From Niallia nealsonii (GTDB taxonomy: Bacteria > Bacillota > Bacilli > Bacillales > Cytobacillaceae), in contig NZ_PISE01000003.1 in assembly GCF_002835805.1 (NCBI RefSeq), positions 243,323 through 307,322 on the forward strand: a stretch of DNA of 64,000 nucleotides, in the 5' to 3' direction. Positions 35,522-44,763 of the stretch are shown here, piece after piece. Each line of letters starts with the position of its first letter. Position 1 is the stretch's first letter. The notes beneath the pieces are model-generated. The model was not told where the DNA came from. It did not search any database and was given only the letters and a program-made list of their open reading frames with translations. Position numbers and translations under genes: made by a program.

Positions 35522-36175
35522 ATGGAGATTAGAGGAAGTGAGGGAATTGGCGATCGTTATATAAGGTCCACTTTTCAGTCGCTTGTTCAGGCTATTATTC
35601 CATCATCTCTTATTATTGCAAAAGCATTAGGGCCTGTTCAAGTGCCAGGAGCATTGGAACTTAAAGTTTATAAATATGTTATGTGGGTGTTGGACCATTC
35701 TATCGCTCTTCCGGCAAAGATGAAAATAAATCTAACATCTATGACGAAGTCAACTGTTGAACTGCTCGATCTGGGTGCGGTTCAATTAGTCCAGACTGCT
35801 CAAAATGTGTATCCCCTTCATATAAATGAATTTCCTGATGGCGGACCATTCTCTAAATTATCGCCAGTTGACCGGCTAAGAGCACTTGCCCTCTTAGAGT
35901 GCTGTGAATGGAGTTTGGAAAAGGTAAGTCCTCCTTATCAAAATAATCCGGGACTTATTCCAAATATGATAGATGTAATAAATCAACTCACATTATTTGG
36001 CTTCTATTCGGAATGGACCGGATACGGAACAACAGAGCAATTTTCTCCTGAAATGAGAAGAGTCGAATATTTTCCAACGGGATGGATCCTTTCCCATTAT
36101 CCAGGCCCATCTTTTGCTTACCGTGATTTTCGTGGTTTTTTAGCATATATGCCAAATAAAAAGGAGAAAAACTAA
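35522..36175 (+). CDS. Small partner of the GMC dehydrogenase (gluconate 2-dehydrogenase subunit 3-like, tentative)
   Basis: 217-residue protein with no signal peptide and no membrane helix. An early segment SLVQAIIPSSLIIAKALG...VPGALELKVYKYV resembles the start of subunit-3/gamma proteins that pair with GMC flavodehydrogenases. No twin-arginine motif is seen, unlike most of that family. Its last base overlaps the GMC start, a strong sign that the two act together. AAGGGGTGTGGG lies just before the ATG. The family assignment is by weak resemblance plus context. Confidence 0.55.
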   Translation: MEIRGSEGIGDRYIRSTFQSLVQAIIPSSLIIAKALGPVQVPGALELKVYKYVMWVLDHSIALPAKMKINLTSMTKSTVELLDLGAVQLVQTAQNVYPLHINEFPDGGPFSKLSPVDRLRALALLECCEWSLEKVSPPYQNNPGLIPNMIDVINQLTLFGFYSEWTGYGTTEQFSPEMRRVEYFPTGWILSHYPGPSFAYRDFRGFLAYMPNKKEKN

Positions 36176-37878
36176 TGGAGAATCAGGATGTGATTGTCAT
36201 TGGAGCAGGCGGTGGCGGAGCCGTTATAGCAAAGGAATTGGGAGAAAAAGGATTAAAGGTATTGGTGCTGGAAGCTGGTCCATGGTATGGAAACAAAAAG
36301 TGGCCCATCCCAAATGGAGAGCCCGGAGATCAATTTAGTTCTTCAACGGCTGATTTGGATATAAATTTATATAAACAATTATTAAACAAGTATGAAATGA
36401 ATATGAATGATTTGGTTTCCGGAAGGTTTCGTTGGGGGCCAGCAGATCGAAGCCGTGCTCAATGGTTTCGAAATATAAAGCAAAAGGCAATGATCTGGCA
36501 ATGCGCTGGTGTCGGGGGAACAACTCAAATCTATACGGCGAATTGTCCCAGGGCATATCCAATGGCTATAAATGATAGATGGCCCCTTTCTTATCGGGAA
36601 CTTATTCCTTATTATGAAAAGGTTGAGGCTACATTGCCTGTAAACTTTGCCGCTGTAACTGCCAAAGAAGAATTATTTTATTATGGAGCTAAAAAGATGG
36701 GCTGGCCTATGATACCTACATTAGATGTGATAGTGCCTGGGTATAGATCGCAGCCGAATGCTATTTTACCTCCTAATGAAAATATTACCAATCCAAATAT
36801 TTCTGATGAGCAACTTTCTTGGATGGAAGGCTGTACACTTGCGGGACACTGCATCAATGGTTGTCCACATGGACCATCTATGGATAAAGTGGCAAAACGT
36901 TCAACAAATGTCAGTTATGTTCCTCTTGCCTTAAAGACTGGAAATGTCAGCATACATCCTAATGCTTTTGCCGTGAAAATACTAACTGAAAAGAGTAGCT
37001 CTAATAAGCTGAGGGCCAATGGCGTAAAAATAAGGAACACATGGACGGGAGAACAAGAAGTCATAAGAGCAAAGATTGTTGTTATGGCTTGTGGAAGTAT
37101 AGAAAGCCCGCGTTTATGGTTAAATTCAGACTTGCCGGAAAATCCTTGGGTGGGGAGAGGATTAGTAAATCATTATATGGACTGGCTAACCGGAATTTTT
37201 GATGAAAAAGATTTAATTTCTATTCTGGGTACCACTGATATTAATCCCTTTGTCGGAAATACATGCGGGGCAAGGTTGGATTATCCAGGATTAGGGGCAT
37301 TGCAGTCAGTTGGGATGAGTCCTGGATTAACGGCTTCTTTTCATGGATTGAGTGAATCTGGATACTCTTTCTTATACCCGCCCAAACAGAATGTTCCATG
37401 GAATATAGAAGGTCGTTCTTTTGGATATGAATTAAAAGAGTTGATGGATTCTTACCGAAAATCATTAAGTATATTAGTAACTACTGATGATGAAGTTGAT
37501 CAGCGAAACGGAGTTACTCTCGATCCATTAATCAGCGATGAAAATGGCTTTGTTCCTGTAATAAGCTATACGCCTACCAAACAATCTATCAAAAAACGCA
37601 GTGAGCTGGTTAAAATAGCAGCTGATCTTTTACGAAAAGCAGGAGCAAAAAAAATCATCAGATCCAATTGGTCGCCAGGCATGATGATTCATATAGAAAG
37701 CACAATGAGAATAGGTCACGTAGTGGATGAGAATTGTGAAGCATTTCAAGTAAAGCGGCTGTATATTGCTGACAACAGCGTACATTTCAATAGTTTAGGC
37801 GGAGTAAATCCAACCCTTACAACACAAGCCTTGGCTGTACGAACAGCTGAAAAGCTATTTGAAAATTATTTTTGTTAG
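36175..37878 (+). CDS. GMC-family FAD-dependent oxidoreductase with C-x5-C-x3-C motif
   Basis: 567-residue flavoprotein. N-terminal FAD motif DVIVIGAGGGGAVIAKELGEK; GVGGTTQIYTANCPR and the C-terminal block NSLGGVNPTLTTQALAVRTA are GMC signatures. Residues 220, 226 and 230 form C-x5-C-x3-C (EGCTLAGHCINGCPHG), the arrangement that holds a 3Fe-4S cluster in the catalytic subunit of bacterial FAD-glucose dehydrogenase. The substrate is a sugar, polyol or alcohol by family; it cannot be fixed here. No cytochrome subunit is encoded nearby. Confidence 0.85.
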   Translation: MENQDVIVIGAGGGGAVIAKELGEKGLKVLVLEAGPWYGNKKWPIPNGEPGDQFSSSTADLDINLYKQLLNKYEMNMNDLVSGRFRWGPADRSRAQWFRNIKQKAMIWQCAGVGGTTQIYTANCPRAYPMAINDRWPLSYRELIPYYEKVEATLPVNFAAVTAKEELFYYGAKKMGWPMIPTLDVIVPGYRSQPNAILPPNENITNPNISDEQLSWMEGCTLAGHCINGCPHGPSMDKVAKRSTNVSYVPLALKTGNVSIHPNAFAVKILTEKSSSNKLRANGVKIRNTWTGEQEVIRAKIVVMACGSIESPRLWLNSDLPENPWVGRGLVNHYMDWLTGIFDEKDLISILGTTDINPFVGNTCGARLDYPGLGALQSVGMSPGLTASFHGLSESGYSFLYPPKQNVPWNIEGRSFGYELKELMDSYRKSLSILVTTDDEVDQRNGVTLDPLISDENGFVPVISYTPTKQSIKKRSELVKIAADLLRKAGAKKIIRSNWSPGMMIHIESTMRIGHVVDENCEAFQVKRLYIADNSVHFNSLGGVNPTLTTQALAVRTAEKLFENYFC

Positions 37879-37950
37879 CATGTTTTTTATCAAAATGGAA
37901 AAAATACCATCATAACAAATTATATCTGAAGATCGGTGGGATTTTTAAAA

Positions 37951-38478
37951 ATGAAACTATTTGAAGTGATTCATGATGCATTTGAACCCTTTTTGGATGG
38001 AGAGAAAAGACCATTAAATGTAATGGAGGTTTCCAACCTTTGGTTTTTTCTTTTAGGAACGGAAACGACGATGCGTAATGAGGAACTTGCTGACAACCTA
38101 GTTGAGGATCCAGAATTGAGAAAAATAATAAGGGATATAACAACATCGGTACATGCACCGATGAGAGACGAGCTTAAAGATTTCCTAATGAAAGAAGGCA
38201 TTCAATTACCCCAATCGACTCCAGAAAAACCTCTTGGAGATTTTCATAATATACCGGAGGGGGCTAAATTAAATGACGAAGAAACGGCTAATTTAATGTC
38301 CTATAATCTTGCGATGGGAGTAAATTATGCAGCCAAAGGACTTACGGAATCCATTCGCGCAGATGTTGGATTGCTTTTTTCCAAATTTATCTTGAAGAAG
38401 ACTATTGCTGGCTTAACCGTTAAACAATATTTAGATCAGCATAAATGGCTTCGTATCCCGCCTTATTATAAAGCTTAG
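37951..38478 (+). CDS. DUF3231 family protein (single-domain, ferritin-like fold)
   Basis: 175-residue protein whose segments NLWFFLLGTETTMRNEELADNL and MNYAAKGLTESIRADVG-like helices fit the DUF3231 family, which is common in spore-forming Bacillus and usually has two such repeats (about 330 residues); this is a single repeat. ATG at 37951 follows GGTGGG by 10 nt. It lies 72 bp after the GMC gene in the same direction and may be co-transcribed. Function unknown. Confidence 0.75.
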   Translation: MKLFEVIHDAFEPFLDGEKRPLNVMEVSNLWFFLLGTETTMRNEELADNLVEDPELRKIIRDITTSVHAPMRDELKDFLMKEGIQLPQSTPEKPLGDFHNIPEGAKLNDEETANLMSYNLAMGVNYAAKGLTESIRADVGLLFSKFILKKTIAGLTVKQYLDQHKWLRIPPYYKA

Positions 38479-38711
38479 AAGAATATTTATGAGTTTTCAA
38501 AGATCATCAGAGATTTGTAGGATTTTTAATAATTAGTCTTCTAATTGATAGATAAAACACTTATATTTTTCTTTTTGTAGCATATACTCTTTTTCGAGAG
38601 TTCATCAGTATACCTTATCTTTCTTAGCAGAAATCAAAAAATGACAAGCTTTAATAAATCCCTAGTCATATATTAAACAGATTAAAAAATAAATAACTAA
38701 AAAAAGATAAG

Positions 38712-38750
38712 GGGGACTGTCTATAAATGTTATATGTACAGTCCTTTTTT
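38712..38750. terminator. Bidirectional terminator
   Basis: GGACTGT / ACAGTCC stem with a T run on the plus strand, between the convergent DUF3231 and glycosyltransferase genes. The interval 38479-38711 holds nothing else I recognise. Confidence 0.7.
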
Positions 38751-38768
38751 ATTCAATATTGTCAGGGC

Positions 38769-40334
38769 TTATTCCACCTTTAAAGCGAGTTGATGATGAT
38801 TTGTTGTATAAAACAGATATTTCTTTTTGTCTGTAAATTGAACTTTAGCTTTAGAGTGTGGTATTAGTATATGAATTTTATGATACTCTTTATAGCGGAA
38901 AAAGATGCTGTAAACGGTGGAGCTGAATGGTTGAAACCAAGATATTGGCAATTTTACAACTGCATTTTCAAAGGATACAGCTGAAAGTTTAACAGAGAAT
39001 TCATTATCTATAGCTTTTCGATCACGGAACAGTAATTCAGCGGAAGTGTCTAGAAAATCACCAGCAATCTTAAGATGTAAATGAAATTTATTATCTAATA
39101 TATATATTTTGATAACTTCTGCATACATTGGAATCGGAATTAAATGATAAGGTTCCATTAAGGGAGATATCATACATGCCTTATTTTTTTTAATAACATA
39201 TTGCTTGATTTTTTCTTCCTTATGCCATTTGAAAAGTTCCTCTATCTTTTTATACTGTTTCTTTTGAAAAAGCTCGTAGCAAATATGATTAATTGGCTCG
39301 TTAACATAGTTTGCAACATCTTCATTAAGCTTTGCAGTTTTGTTTAATATGCTGCGAAATGTTCGTATGTAAGCAATCCTTTTGAAAAAATCTTTTGTCT
39401 TTATTCGGTAGGATGAGTCATCGCTTCGTAATGTATAGTATCGGTGCATAAACTGGTTAAAGCAATCAAATTCATATAAGCGGTTCATCACCATCTGTTT
39501 TAATTCTGGCTCCATTTTTTTTTGGTGAAAATAATGCATCACTTTCATATTGCAATGCATTTTTTTTAGAACATTGGTTTGTTTGGTTAAAGAGTGGTCG
39601 TTATCATCTGAACGGTTTAAATAATAAACCGTGCTAGTTGTAGTAGAAATTTTTTTTGCATGTAAAAGATAGTCGATAAAAAACTGTTTGTCTTCCGCGT
39701 ATTTCATTTCAGGAAAGGTGAGATTATGCTTCTTTACAATACTAGATTTAATCATTCTTGCTCTTGGACCTAAGTGATGAAAAATATGTGGAATAGAGGA
39801 TGGTGACACACTTCGTCTATCTATACATGATTCATGTTCTGCCATCACTTTTGGCTGCTTCATTCCCATTTTTATTGTTCTGCCAACTACATAATCATCG
39901 CCCGTTTCTTCTAATACAGAATATAATTTTTCTAAACCTGTTTTTTCCAGCCAATCATCTGCATCAAGAAATGTTAAATATGGAGAAGTGGCTAACTCCA
40001 TGCCAAGATTTCTAGGGAATGCTGGAGTTCCTGTATTGCTTTTTAAAAAAGCAAGAGTGATAGAGGGATATTCTTCTGCATACTTTATTAAAATATTGCG
40101 AGTGTTGTCTGTTGAGCCATCATCTATAAGTATATATTCTAGATGATCATGGCCGATAGACTGGTTTAACACAGATTCTACAGTGTGATGGATGTTTTTT
40201 TCATTATTAAAAATCGGTGTAATAATAGAAACCAATGGCTTTTGCGAGGTACGATTATGCTGAATGATTTCATATGCCATTTTTTTTGCTTTAGGCTTTA
40301 GATTATTACGTAAATTAAAAGGAATAATATTCAT
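38769..40334 (-). CDS. Family 2 glycosyltransferase (teichoic-acid type, tentative)
   Basis: About 521 residues. The GT-A catalytic domain is near the N-terminus: VSIITPIFNNEKNIHHTVES, ILIDDGSTDNT and FLDADDWLEKTG (DxD-type). The region after it (EMKYAEDKQFFIDYLL, then YYLNRSDD) and a C-terminal beta-rich domain resemble TarS/GgaA-like enzymes that glycosylate wall teichoic acid. The start is ambiguous: ATG at 40334 has AAAGGG 5 nt upstream, ATGs at 40355 and 40370 are alternatives. Single-gene unit with no cell-wall neighbours. Confidence 0.8.
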   Translation of the reverse strand: MNIIPFNLRNNLKPKAKKMAYEIIQHNRTSQKPLVSIITPIFNNEKNIHHTVESVLNQSIGHDHLEYILIDDGSTDNTRNILIKYAEEYPSITLAFLKSNTGTPAFPRNLGMELATSPYLTFLDADDWLEKTGLEKLYSVLEETGDDYVVGRTIKMGMKQPKVMAEHESCIDRRSVSPSSIPHIFHHLGPRARMIKSSIVKKHNLTFPEMKYAEDKQFFIDYLLHAKKISTTTSTVYYLNRSDDNDHSLTKQTNVLKKMHCNMKVMHYFHQKKMEPELKQMVMNRLYEFDCFNQFMHRYYTLRSDDSSYRIKTKDFFKRIAYIRTFRSILNKTAKLNEDVANYVNEPINHICYELFQKKQYKKIEELFKWHKEEKIKQYVIKKNKACMISPLMEPYHLIPIPMYAEVIKIYILDNKFHLHLKIAGDFLDTSAELLFRDRKAIDNEFSVKLSAVSFENAVVKLPISWFQPFSSTVYSIFFRYKEYHKIHILIPHSKAKVQFTDKKKYLFYTTNHHQLALKVE

Positions 40335-40424
40335 TGTGACCCTTTCTTTCTCCATATAGTTATTCTCCATTATTTATAGATTTTTCTGTAGCTATACATG
40401 AACGGATGAATTCTTTTGCAATAT

Positions 40425-40505
40425 ATGGTTAGTTGAACCAATCTGGTTTCCCAACTAAACTTCTCTTGAATACTCTAATCCTTGTCTTATTGCCTGTTAA
40501 TCGGC
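40425..40505 (-). repeat. Probable degenerate copy of structured repeat family B
   Basis: Minus strand reads GATTAACAGGCAATAAGAC and then AGATTGGTTCAACTAACCAT, matching the left end and the GATTGGTTCAACTAACAATC segment. The right end is lost. Confidence 0.5.
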
Positions 40506-40591
40506 GACAAATGGAATATTATAGTGAAATTCTCCCTGGAAAATTGGCCATATAGTATAATAAAATTATTATCTATATTATGGAGGGAATC

Positions 40592-41575
40592 ATGACAACG
40601 ATCGCAGATATAGCAAAACTTGCAGGTGTTGCAAAAAGTACAGTTTCCCGTTACTTAAATGATGGCTCTGTTAGCGAAGGAACCAAAAAGAAAATAGAGA
40701 GAGTAATTAATGAAACGGGTTATACTCCTAATGCTTTTGCACAAAGTTTAAAAGCAAAAAATACAAATATAATTGGCACAATTGTTCCAAGATTAGATTC
40801 TTATGCTACATCTCGAACATTAATTGGAATTGACGAACAATTAAAGGAACTAAATTATCAAATGTTAATTTCTAATTCCAATCAGCATTTGGAAACAGAA
40901 ATAGAAAATATTTATACATTAGCAAAACAAAAAGTTGCAGGCATTATCCTGCTTGCGGCAGAAATAACAGAAATGCATTTGGAAGCATTCGCTAAAATAG
41001 ATGTTCCGGTTTTATTAGTAGGACAGCAGCATGAACATATATACAGTGTGATTCATGACGATTATCATGCAGCATATGAAATGGGAAAATATATTTTGGA
41101 TAAAGGGCATAAAAAAATCGCTTACTTAGGTGTAACAGAAAAGGATATTGCTGTCGGAGTGAAAAGAAAACAAGGGTTTAAAGAAAGCATGAAATCTACT
41201 TCAGACTGTGAAGTGAAGTATTATGAGACAAGCTTTAATATCACTGAAGCTCTTGAAAAGGTTCCGGAAATTATTGATTCGTTTCAACCGTCCATCCTGG
41301 TTTGCGCTACTGATAATATTGCACTTGGTGCGATGAAAGCAGCATCTATAAAAGGATTAAATATACCTAAAGATTTATCAATAACAGGATTTGGAGGTTA
41401 TGAAATTACTGGCATGATTCATCCCGGTTTAACGACAGCTAAATTCTTTTATCAGGAAGCTGGTCAACTTGCGGCAAGGAGCATTGTAAAACTAGTTCGG
41501 CAAGAAGAACTGGAATTATTAAATGTTTCAAGTTTTCAATTAATTTTCAGAGAAAGCGTTGACAGTATAGTTTAA
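40592..41575 (+). CDS. scrR: LacI-family sucrose operon repressor
   Basis: 327-residue repressor: HTH TIADIAKLAGVAKSTVSRYLN, then a sugar-binding sensor (TNIIGTIVPRLDSYATSRTL ...), ending SSFQLIFRESVDSIV. It matches ScrR/SacR-type regulators of Firmicute sucrose PTS operons. ATG at 40592 has GGAGGGAA directly upstream; the in-frame ATG at 40580 precedes that site. Three GAAACCGGTTCC operators lie between it and scrA. The inducer is probably a fructose or sucrose phosphate. Confidence 0.92.
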   Translation: MTTIADIAKLAGVAKSTVSRYLNDGSVSEGTKKKIERVINETGYTPNAFAQSLKAKNTNIIGTIVPRLDSYATSRTLIGIDEQLKELNYQMLISNSNQHLETEIENIYTLAKQKVAGIILLAAEITEMHLEAFAKIDVPVLLVGQQHEHIYSVIHDDYHAAYEMGKYILDKGHKKIAYLGVTEKDIAVGVKRKQGFKESMKSTSDCEVKYYETSFNITEALEKVPEIIDSFQPSILVCATDNIALGAMKAASIKGLNIPKDLSITGFGGYEITGMIHPGLTTAKFFYQEAGQLAARSIVKLVRQEELELLNVSSFQLIFRESVDSIV

Positions 41576-41593
41576 TTATCCTATAATCGTGTT

Positions 41594-41702
41594 GAAACCG
41601 GTTCCTATTATCGGTTTCAATAAAAAAGACAAAAAAGGAACCGGTTCCTTAAGGTTTTGTTATTATATAAATATTTTTTTAGTTGTATTAGAAACCGGTT
41701 CC
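41594..41702 (+). promoter_or_regulatory. Three ScrR operators upstream of scrA
   Basis: GAAACCGGTTCC at 41594-41605, the perfect palindrome GGAACCGGTTCC at 41637-41648, and GAAACCGGTTCC at 41691-41702, with a half-site ATCGGTTTC at 41610-41618. All are CG-centred LacI-type sites. Spacings of 43 and 54 bp would suit DNA looping. Confidence 0.85.
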
Positions 41703-41732
41703 ATTCTTACATTATATTTGAGGAGGATTGTT

Positions 41733-43181
41733 ATGAATTATCAAGAAATTGCTAAAGAGATACTGGCAAGCATAGGCGATAAAGAAAATATCAGCGCCGC
41801 AGCTCATTGTTCAACAAGACTACGATTAGTGTTAGAGGATGAAAGCAAAGTAGATCAGCAAGCGTTGGATCAAATGGACGCAGTAAAAGGAACATTTTCT
41901 ACCGGCGGGCAATTCCAGATTATTTTAGGCGCAGGAATTGTAAATGAAGTATACAAAGAATTAACGAAACTAACTGGTATTTCAGAGATGTCCACAAGTG
42001 ATGTGAAAAGTGCCAGCAGCAAAAAGCTAAACCCGCTTCAACGCTTTGTAAAGATGCTTTCTGATATCTTTGTACCTATTATTCCAGCAATTGTTGCAGG
42101 CGGTTTGTTAATGGGAATAAACAATGTATTAACGGCACAGGATTTATTTATTGACGGTAAATCCCTTGTTGATGCTAACCCAGGTTTAACAGATTTAGCT
42201 GCACTTATTAATACTTTTGCAAACGCTGCCTTTGTATTTTTGCCAATCTTAATTGGATTTTCAGCGACAAAAAGATTTGGGGGTAATCCATACTTAGGTG
42301 TAGCTTTAGGAATGCTGATGGTGCATCCAGATTTATTGAATGGCTACAATTACGGAGCAGCTACTTTGAGTGGAGATGTTCCTGTTTGGAAAATATTTGG
42401 ATTTGAAATAGAAAAAGTAGGATACCAAGGTACAGTTCTGCCAGTATTAGTAGCATCTTTTATTTTAGCCCAGTTAGAAACCTATATTCGAAAAATAACA
42501 CCATCTGCGTTAGATAATTTATTAACACCGTTGCTTTCCATTTTTATTACAGGAATTTTGACCTTTACATTAGTAGGACCGCTTACTAGATCAGCAGGAA
42601 ACTTATTAACAGATGGCTTAGTATGGTTATATGATTCTACTGGATTTATTGGTGGAGCAATCTTTGGTTTAATTTATGCACCAATTGTTATAACAGGAAT
42701 GCATCATAGTTTCATTGCAGTTGAAACACAGTTGCTGGCTGATATTGCTAAAACAGGAGGATCTTTTATTTTCCCGATAGCAGCAATGTCCAATATTGCT
42801 CAAGGTGCTGCAACACTTGCGGTATTGCTTCTAACAAAAGACCAAAAAGTAAAAGGAGTAGCTTCAGCAGCAGGCATCTCTGCATTATTGGGAATTACAG
42901 AGCCGGCGATGTTTGGAGTAAATTTAAAGCTTCGTTATCCATTTATAGGAGCCATTATTGGTTCTGCGGCAGGTTCTCTATTTATTTCCATGCTTAAAGT
43001 AAAAGCAATTGCATTAGGTGCAGCAGGCTTGCCTGGAATTATTTCGATCAAACCAGGATCAATCATTGCTTATGTGATTAGTATGGCAGTTGCATTTGTT
43101 GTTGCATTTGTGGTTACTATTTTCCTTGCAAAACGAGATGCAGTGAAAACGGCAAATGGAGTGAACGGTAAAGCAGCTTAA
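41733..43181 (+). CDS. scrA: PTS sucrose-specific EIIBC component
   Basis: 482-residue permease that imports and phosphorylates sucrose to sucrose 6-phosphate. N-terminal EIIB domain with phospho-Cys26 (AAAHCSTRLRLVLED), then a ten-helix EIIC domain (GPLTRSAGNLLTDGLVWLY; ITGMHHSFIAVETQLL; GITEPAMFGVNLKLRYPF). No EIIA domain, so EIIA is supplied elsewhere, as for B. subtilis SacP. ATG at 41733 follows AGGAGG by 6 nt; the longer reading from 41589 runs through the operators. Confidence 0.93.
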   Translation: MNYQEIAKEILASIGDKENISAAAHCSTRLRLVLEDESKVDQQALDQMDAVKGTFSTGGQFQIILGAGIVNEVYKELTKLTGISEMSTSDVKSASSKKLNPLQRFVKMLSDIFVPIIPAIVAGGLLMGINNVLTAQDLFIDGKSLVDANPGLTDLAALINTFANAAFVFLPILIGFSATKRFGGNPYLGVALGMLMVHPDLLNGYNYGAATLSGDVPVWKIFGFEIEKVGYQGTVLPVLVASFILAQLETYIRKITPSALDNLLTPLLSIFITGILTFTLVGPLTRSAGNLLTDGLVWLYDSTGFIGGAIFGLIYAPIVITGMHHSFIAVETQLLADIAKTGGSFIFPIAAMSNIAQGAATLAVLLLTKDQKVKGVASAAGISALLGITEPAMFGVNLKLRYPFIGAIIGSAAGSLFISMLKVKAIALGAAGLPGIISIKPGSIIAYVISMAVAFVVAFVVTIFLAKRDAVKTANGVNGKAA

Positions 43182-43221
43182 TACTAAGAAGATATTACTC
43201 AAAATAAATTTTATATAACTT

Positions 43222-43250
43222 AAAAGGGAGAATACTATTTTCTCTCTTTT
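43222..43250 (+). terminator. Intra-operon hairpin scrA-scrB
   Basis: AAAAGGGAGA / TCTCTCTTTT with one G-U pair and a short loop; the scrB ribosome site AAGGAG follows directly. Likely modulates scrB expression. Confidence 0.55.
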
Positions 43251-43269
43251 ATTTTAAGGAGCGATTTGG

Positions 43270-44742
43270 ATGGAATGGACGAAAGAACAGCGATATCGTC
43301 GACTGGAAGAAGTGAGTGAAAAGGAATTAACAGACTTAAAAAGAGAGGTAACAAACTGTTCATGGAGGCAAACATACCATATTCAGCCGAATACAGGACT
43401 TCTGAATGATCCAAATGGATTTTCTTTTTTTAATGGAGAATATCACTTATTTTATCAATGGTTTCCATTAGGACCTGTTCATGGATTAAAGTATTGGTAT
43501 CATATGAGTTCAAAAGATCTTGTCAATTGGCAAGATCAAGGAGTTGCCATTAAGCCAGAGAATTATTATGAAAGCCATGGAGCATACTCTGGAAGTGGCA
43601 TTGTTCATAATGATTTACTTTATTTAATGTATACAGGGAATACAAGAGATGAAAACTGGATAAGGCATCCGTATCAATGTATGGCTATTATGGATAAAAA
43701 AGGCCAGATTAAAAAATTAGACAATCCTGTTATTACACAAGTGCCGGCTGGATATACAGATCATTTCCGTGATCCGAAAGTTTGGAAGGAGAATGATTTA
43801 TTTTATGCGGTCCTAGGAATTCAGCGAAAGAATGAGACAGGATGTATTGTATTATATGAATCACCTGACTTGTTGGAGTGGCAGCTTTTAGGAGAAGTGG
43901 ATACTGGTTTAAATGATTTTGGATATATGTGGGAATGCCCAGATTATTTTGAATTAGATAACCATGGAGTACTTATCTTTTCTCCACAAGGTTTAAAGCC
44001 GACTGGTGATATCTATCAAAATATCTATCAGTCAGGCTACTTGTTGGGAGAACCTTTAGATATTAAAGATAAAAGTTTACATCATACTGGCTTTACAGAG
44101 CTTGATCGCGGCTTTGACTTTTATGCACCACAAACTGCAACGGATGAGAAAGGACGCAGAATTCTAGTCGGTTGGATGGGGCTTCCAGAAATTGATTATC
44201 CAACAGATAGAAATGGATGGGCTCATTGTTTAACATTGCCAAGAGAGTTATCTGTAAAAAATAATAAGTTGGTACAAAAGCCAGCTGCAGAACTAAAGTT
44301 ATTGCGTAAAGATGAGCAGTCTAAAAAGGCTGTTCTTACTAGTGAAAGAAAATCATTGGAAGGTTTTAACGGGAAAACTTATGAAATGTCAGCTACATTT
44401 CATTCTATTGATGCATCATTAGTAGGAATTGAATTTCGTGCAACGAATAATGGGGAAAAGACAGTTATCATGTACAACAGTTTAGAAAAAAAGGTAATAT
44501 TAGACCGCACCGATGCAGGAGAACCATTTGCTTTAACTAATGGAACGATTAGAAAATGCCATTTAGATGCTGCTGCAGTAACATTCCATCTTTTTGTAGA
44601 TGTATCTTCCGTGGAAATTTTTATAAACGATGGTGAAGAAGTATTTACAAGCAGAATATTTCCAAGTGAAGGGAGCGAAGGAATTGTATTTTTTGCAGAA
44701 GAAGGAGGCTGTGCAGTTGAAGCGACGATGTGGCAAATCTAG
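43270..44742 (+). CDS. scrB: Sucrose-6-phosphate hydrolase, GH32
   Basis: 490-residue cytoplasmic invertase cleaving sucrose 6-phosphate to glucose 6-phosphate and fructose. GH32 triad intact: nucleophile in LLNDPNGFSF, transition-state Asp in FRDPKVW and acid/base Glu in WECPDYF. No signal peptide. AAGGAG precedes the ATG. Fructose is then phosphorylated by the following kinase. Confidence 0.95.
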   Translation: MEWTKEQRYRRLEEVSEKELTDLKREVTNCSWRQTYHIQPNTGLLNDPNGFSFFNGEYHLFYQWFPLGPVHGLKYWYHMSSKDLVNWQDQGVAIKPENYYESHGAYSGSGIVHNDLLYLMYTGNTRDENWIRHPYQCMAIMDKKGQIKKLDNPVITQVPAGYTDHFRDPKVWKENDLFYAVLGIQRKNETGCIVLYESPDLLEWQLLGEVDTGLNDFGYMWECPDYFELDNHGVLIFSPQGLKPTGDIYQNIYQSGYLLGEPLDIKDKSLHHTGFTELDRGFDFYAPQTATDEKGRRILVGWMGLPEIDYPTDRNGWAHCLTLPRELSVKNNKLVQKPAAELKLLRKDEQSKKAVLTSERKSLEGFNGKTYEMSATFHSIDASLVGIEFRATNNGEKTVIMYNSLEKKVILDRTDAGEPFALTNGTIRKCHLDAAAVTFHLFVDVSSVEIFINDGEEVFTSRIFPSEGSEGIVFFAEEGGCAVEATMWQI

Positions 44743-44763
44743 ATGGTGAAAAGGGGAGATAGG

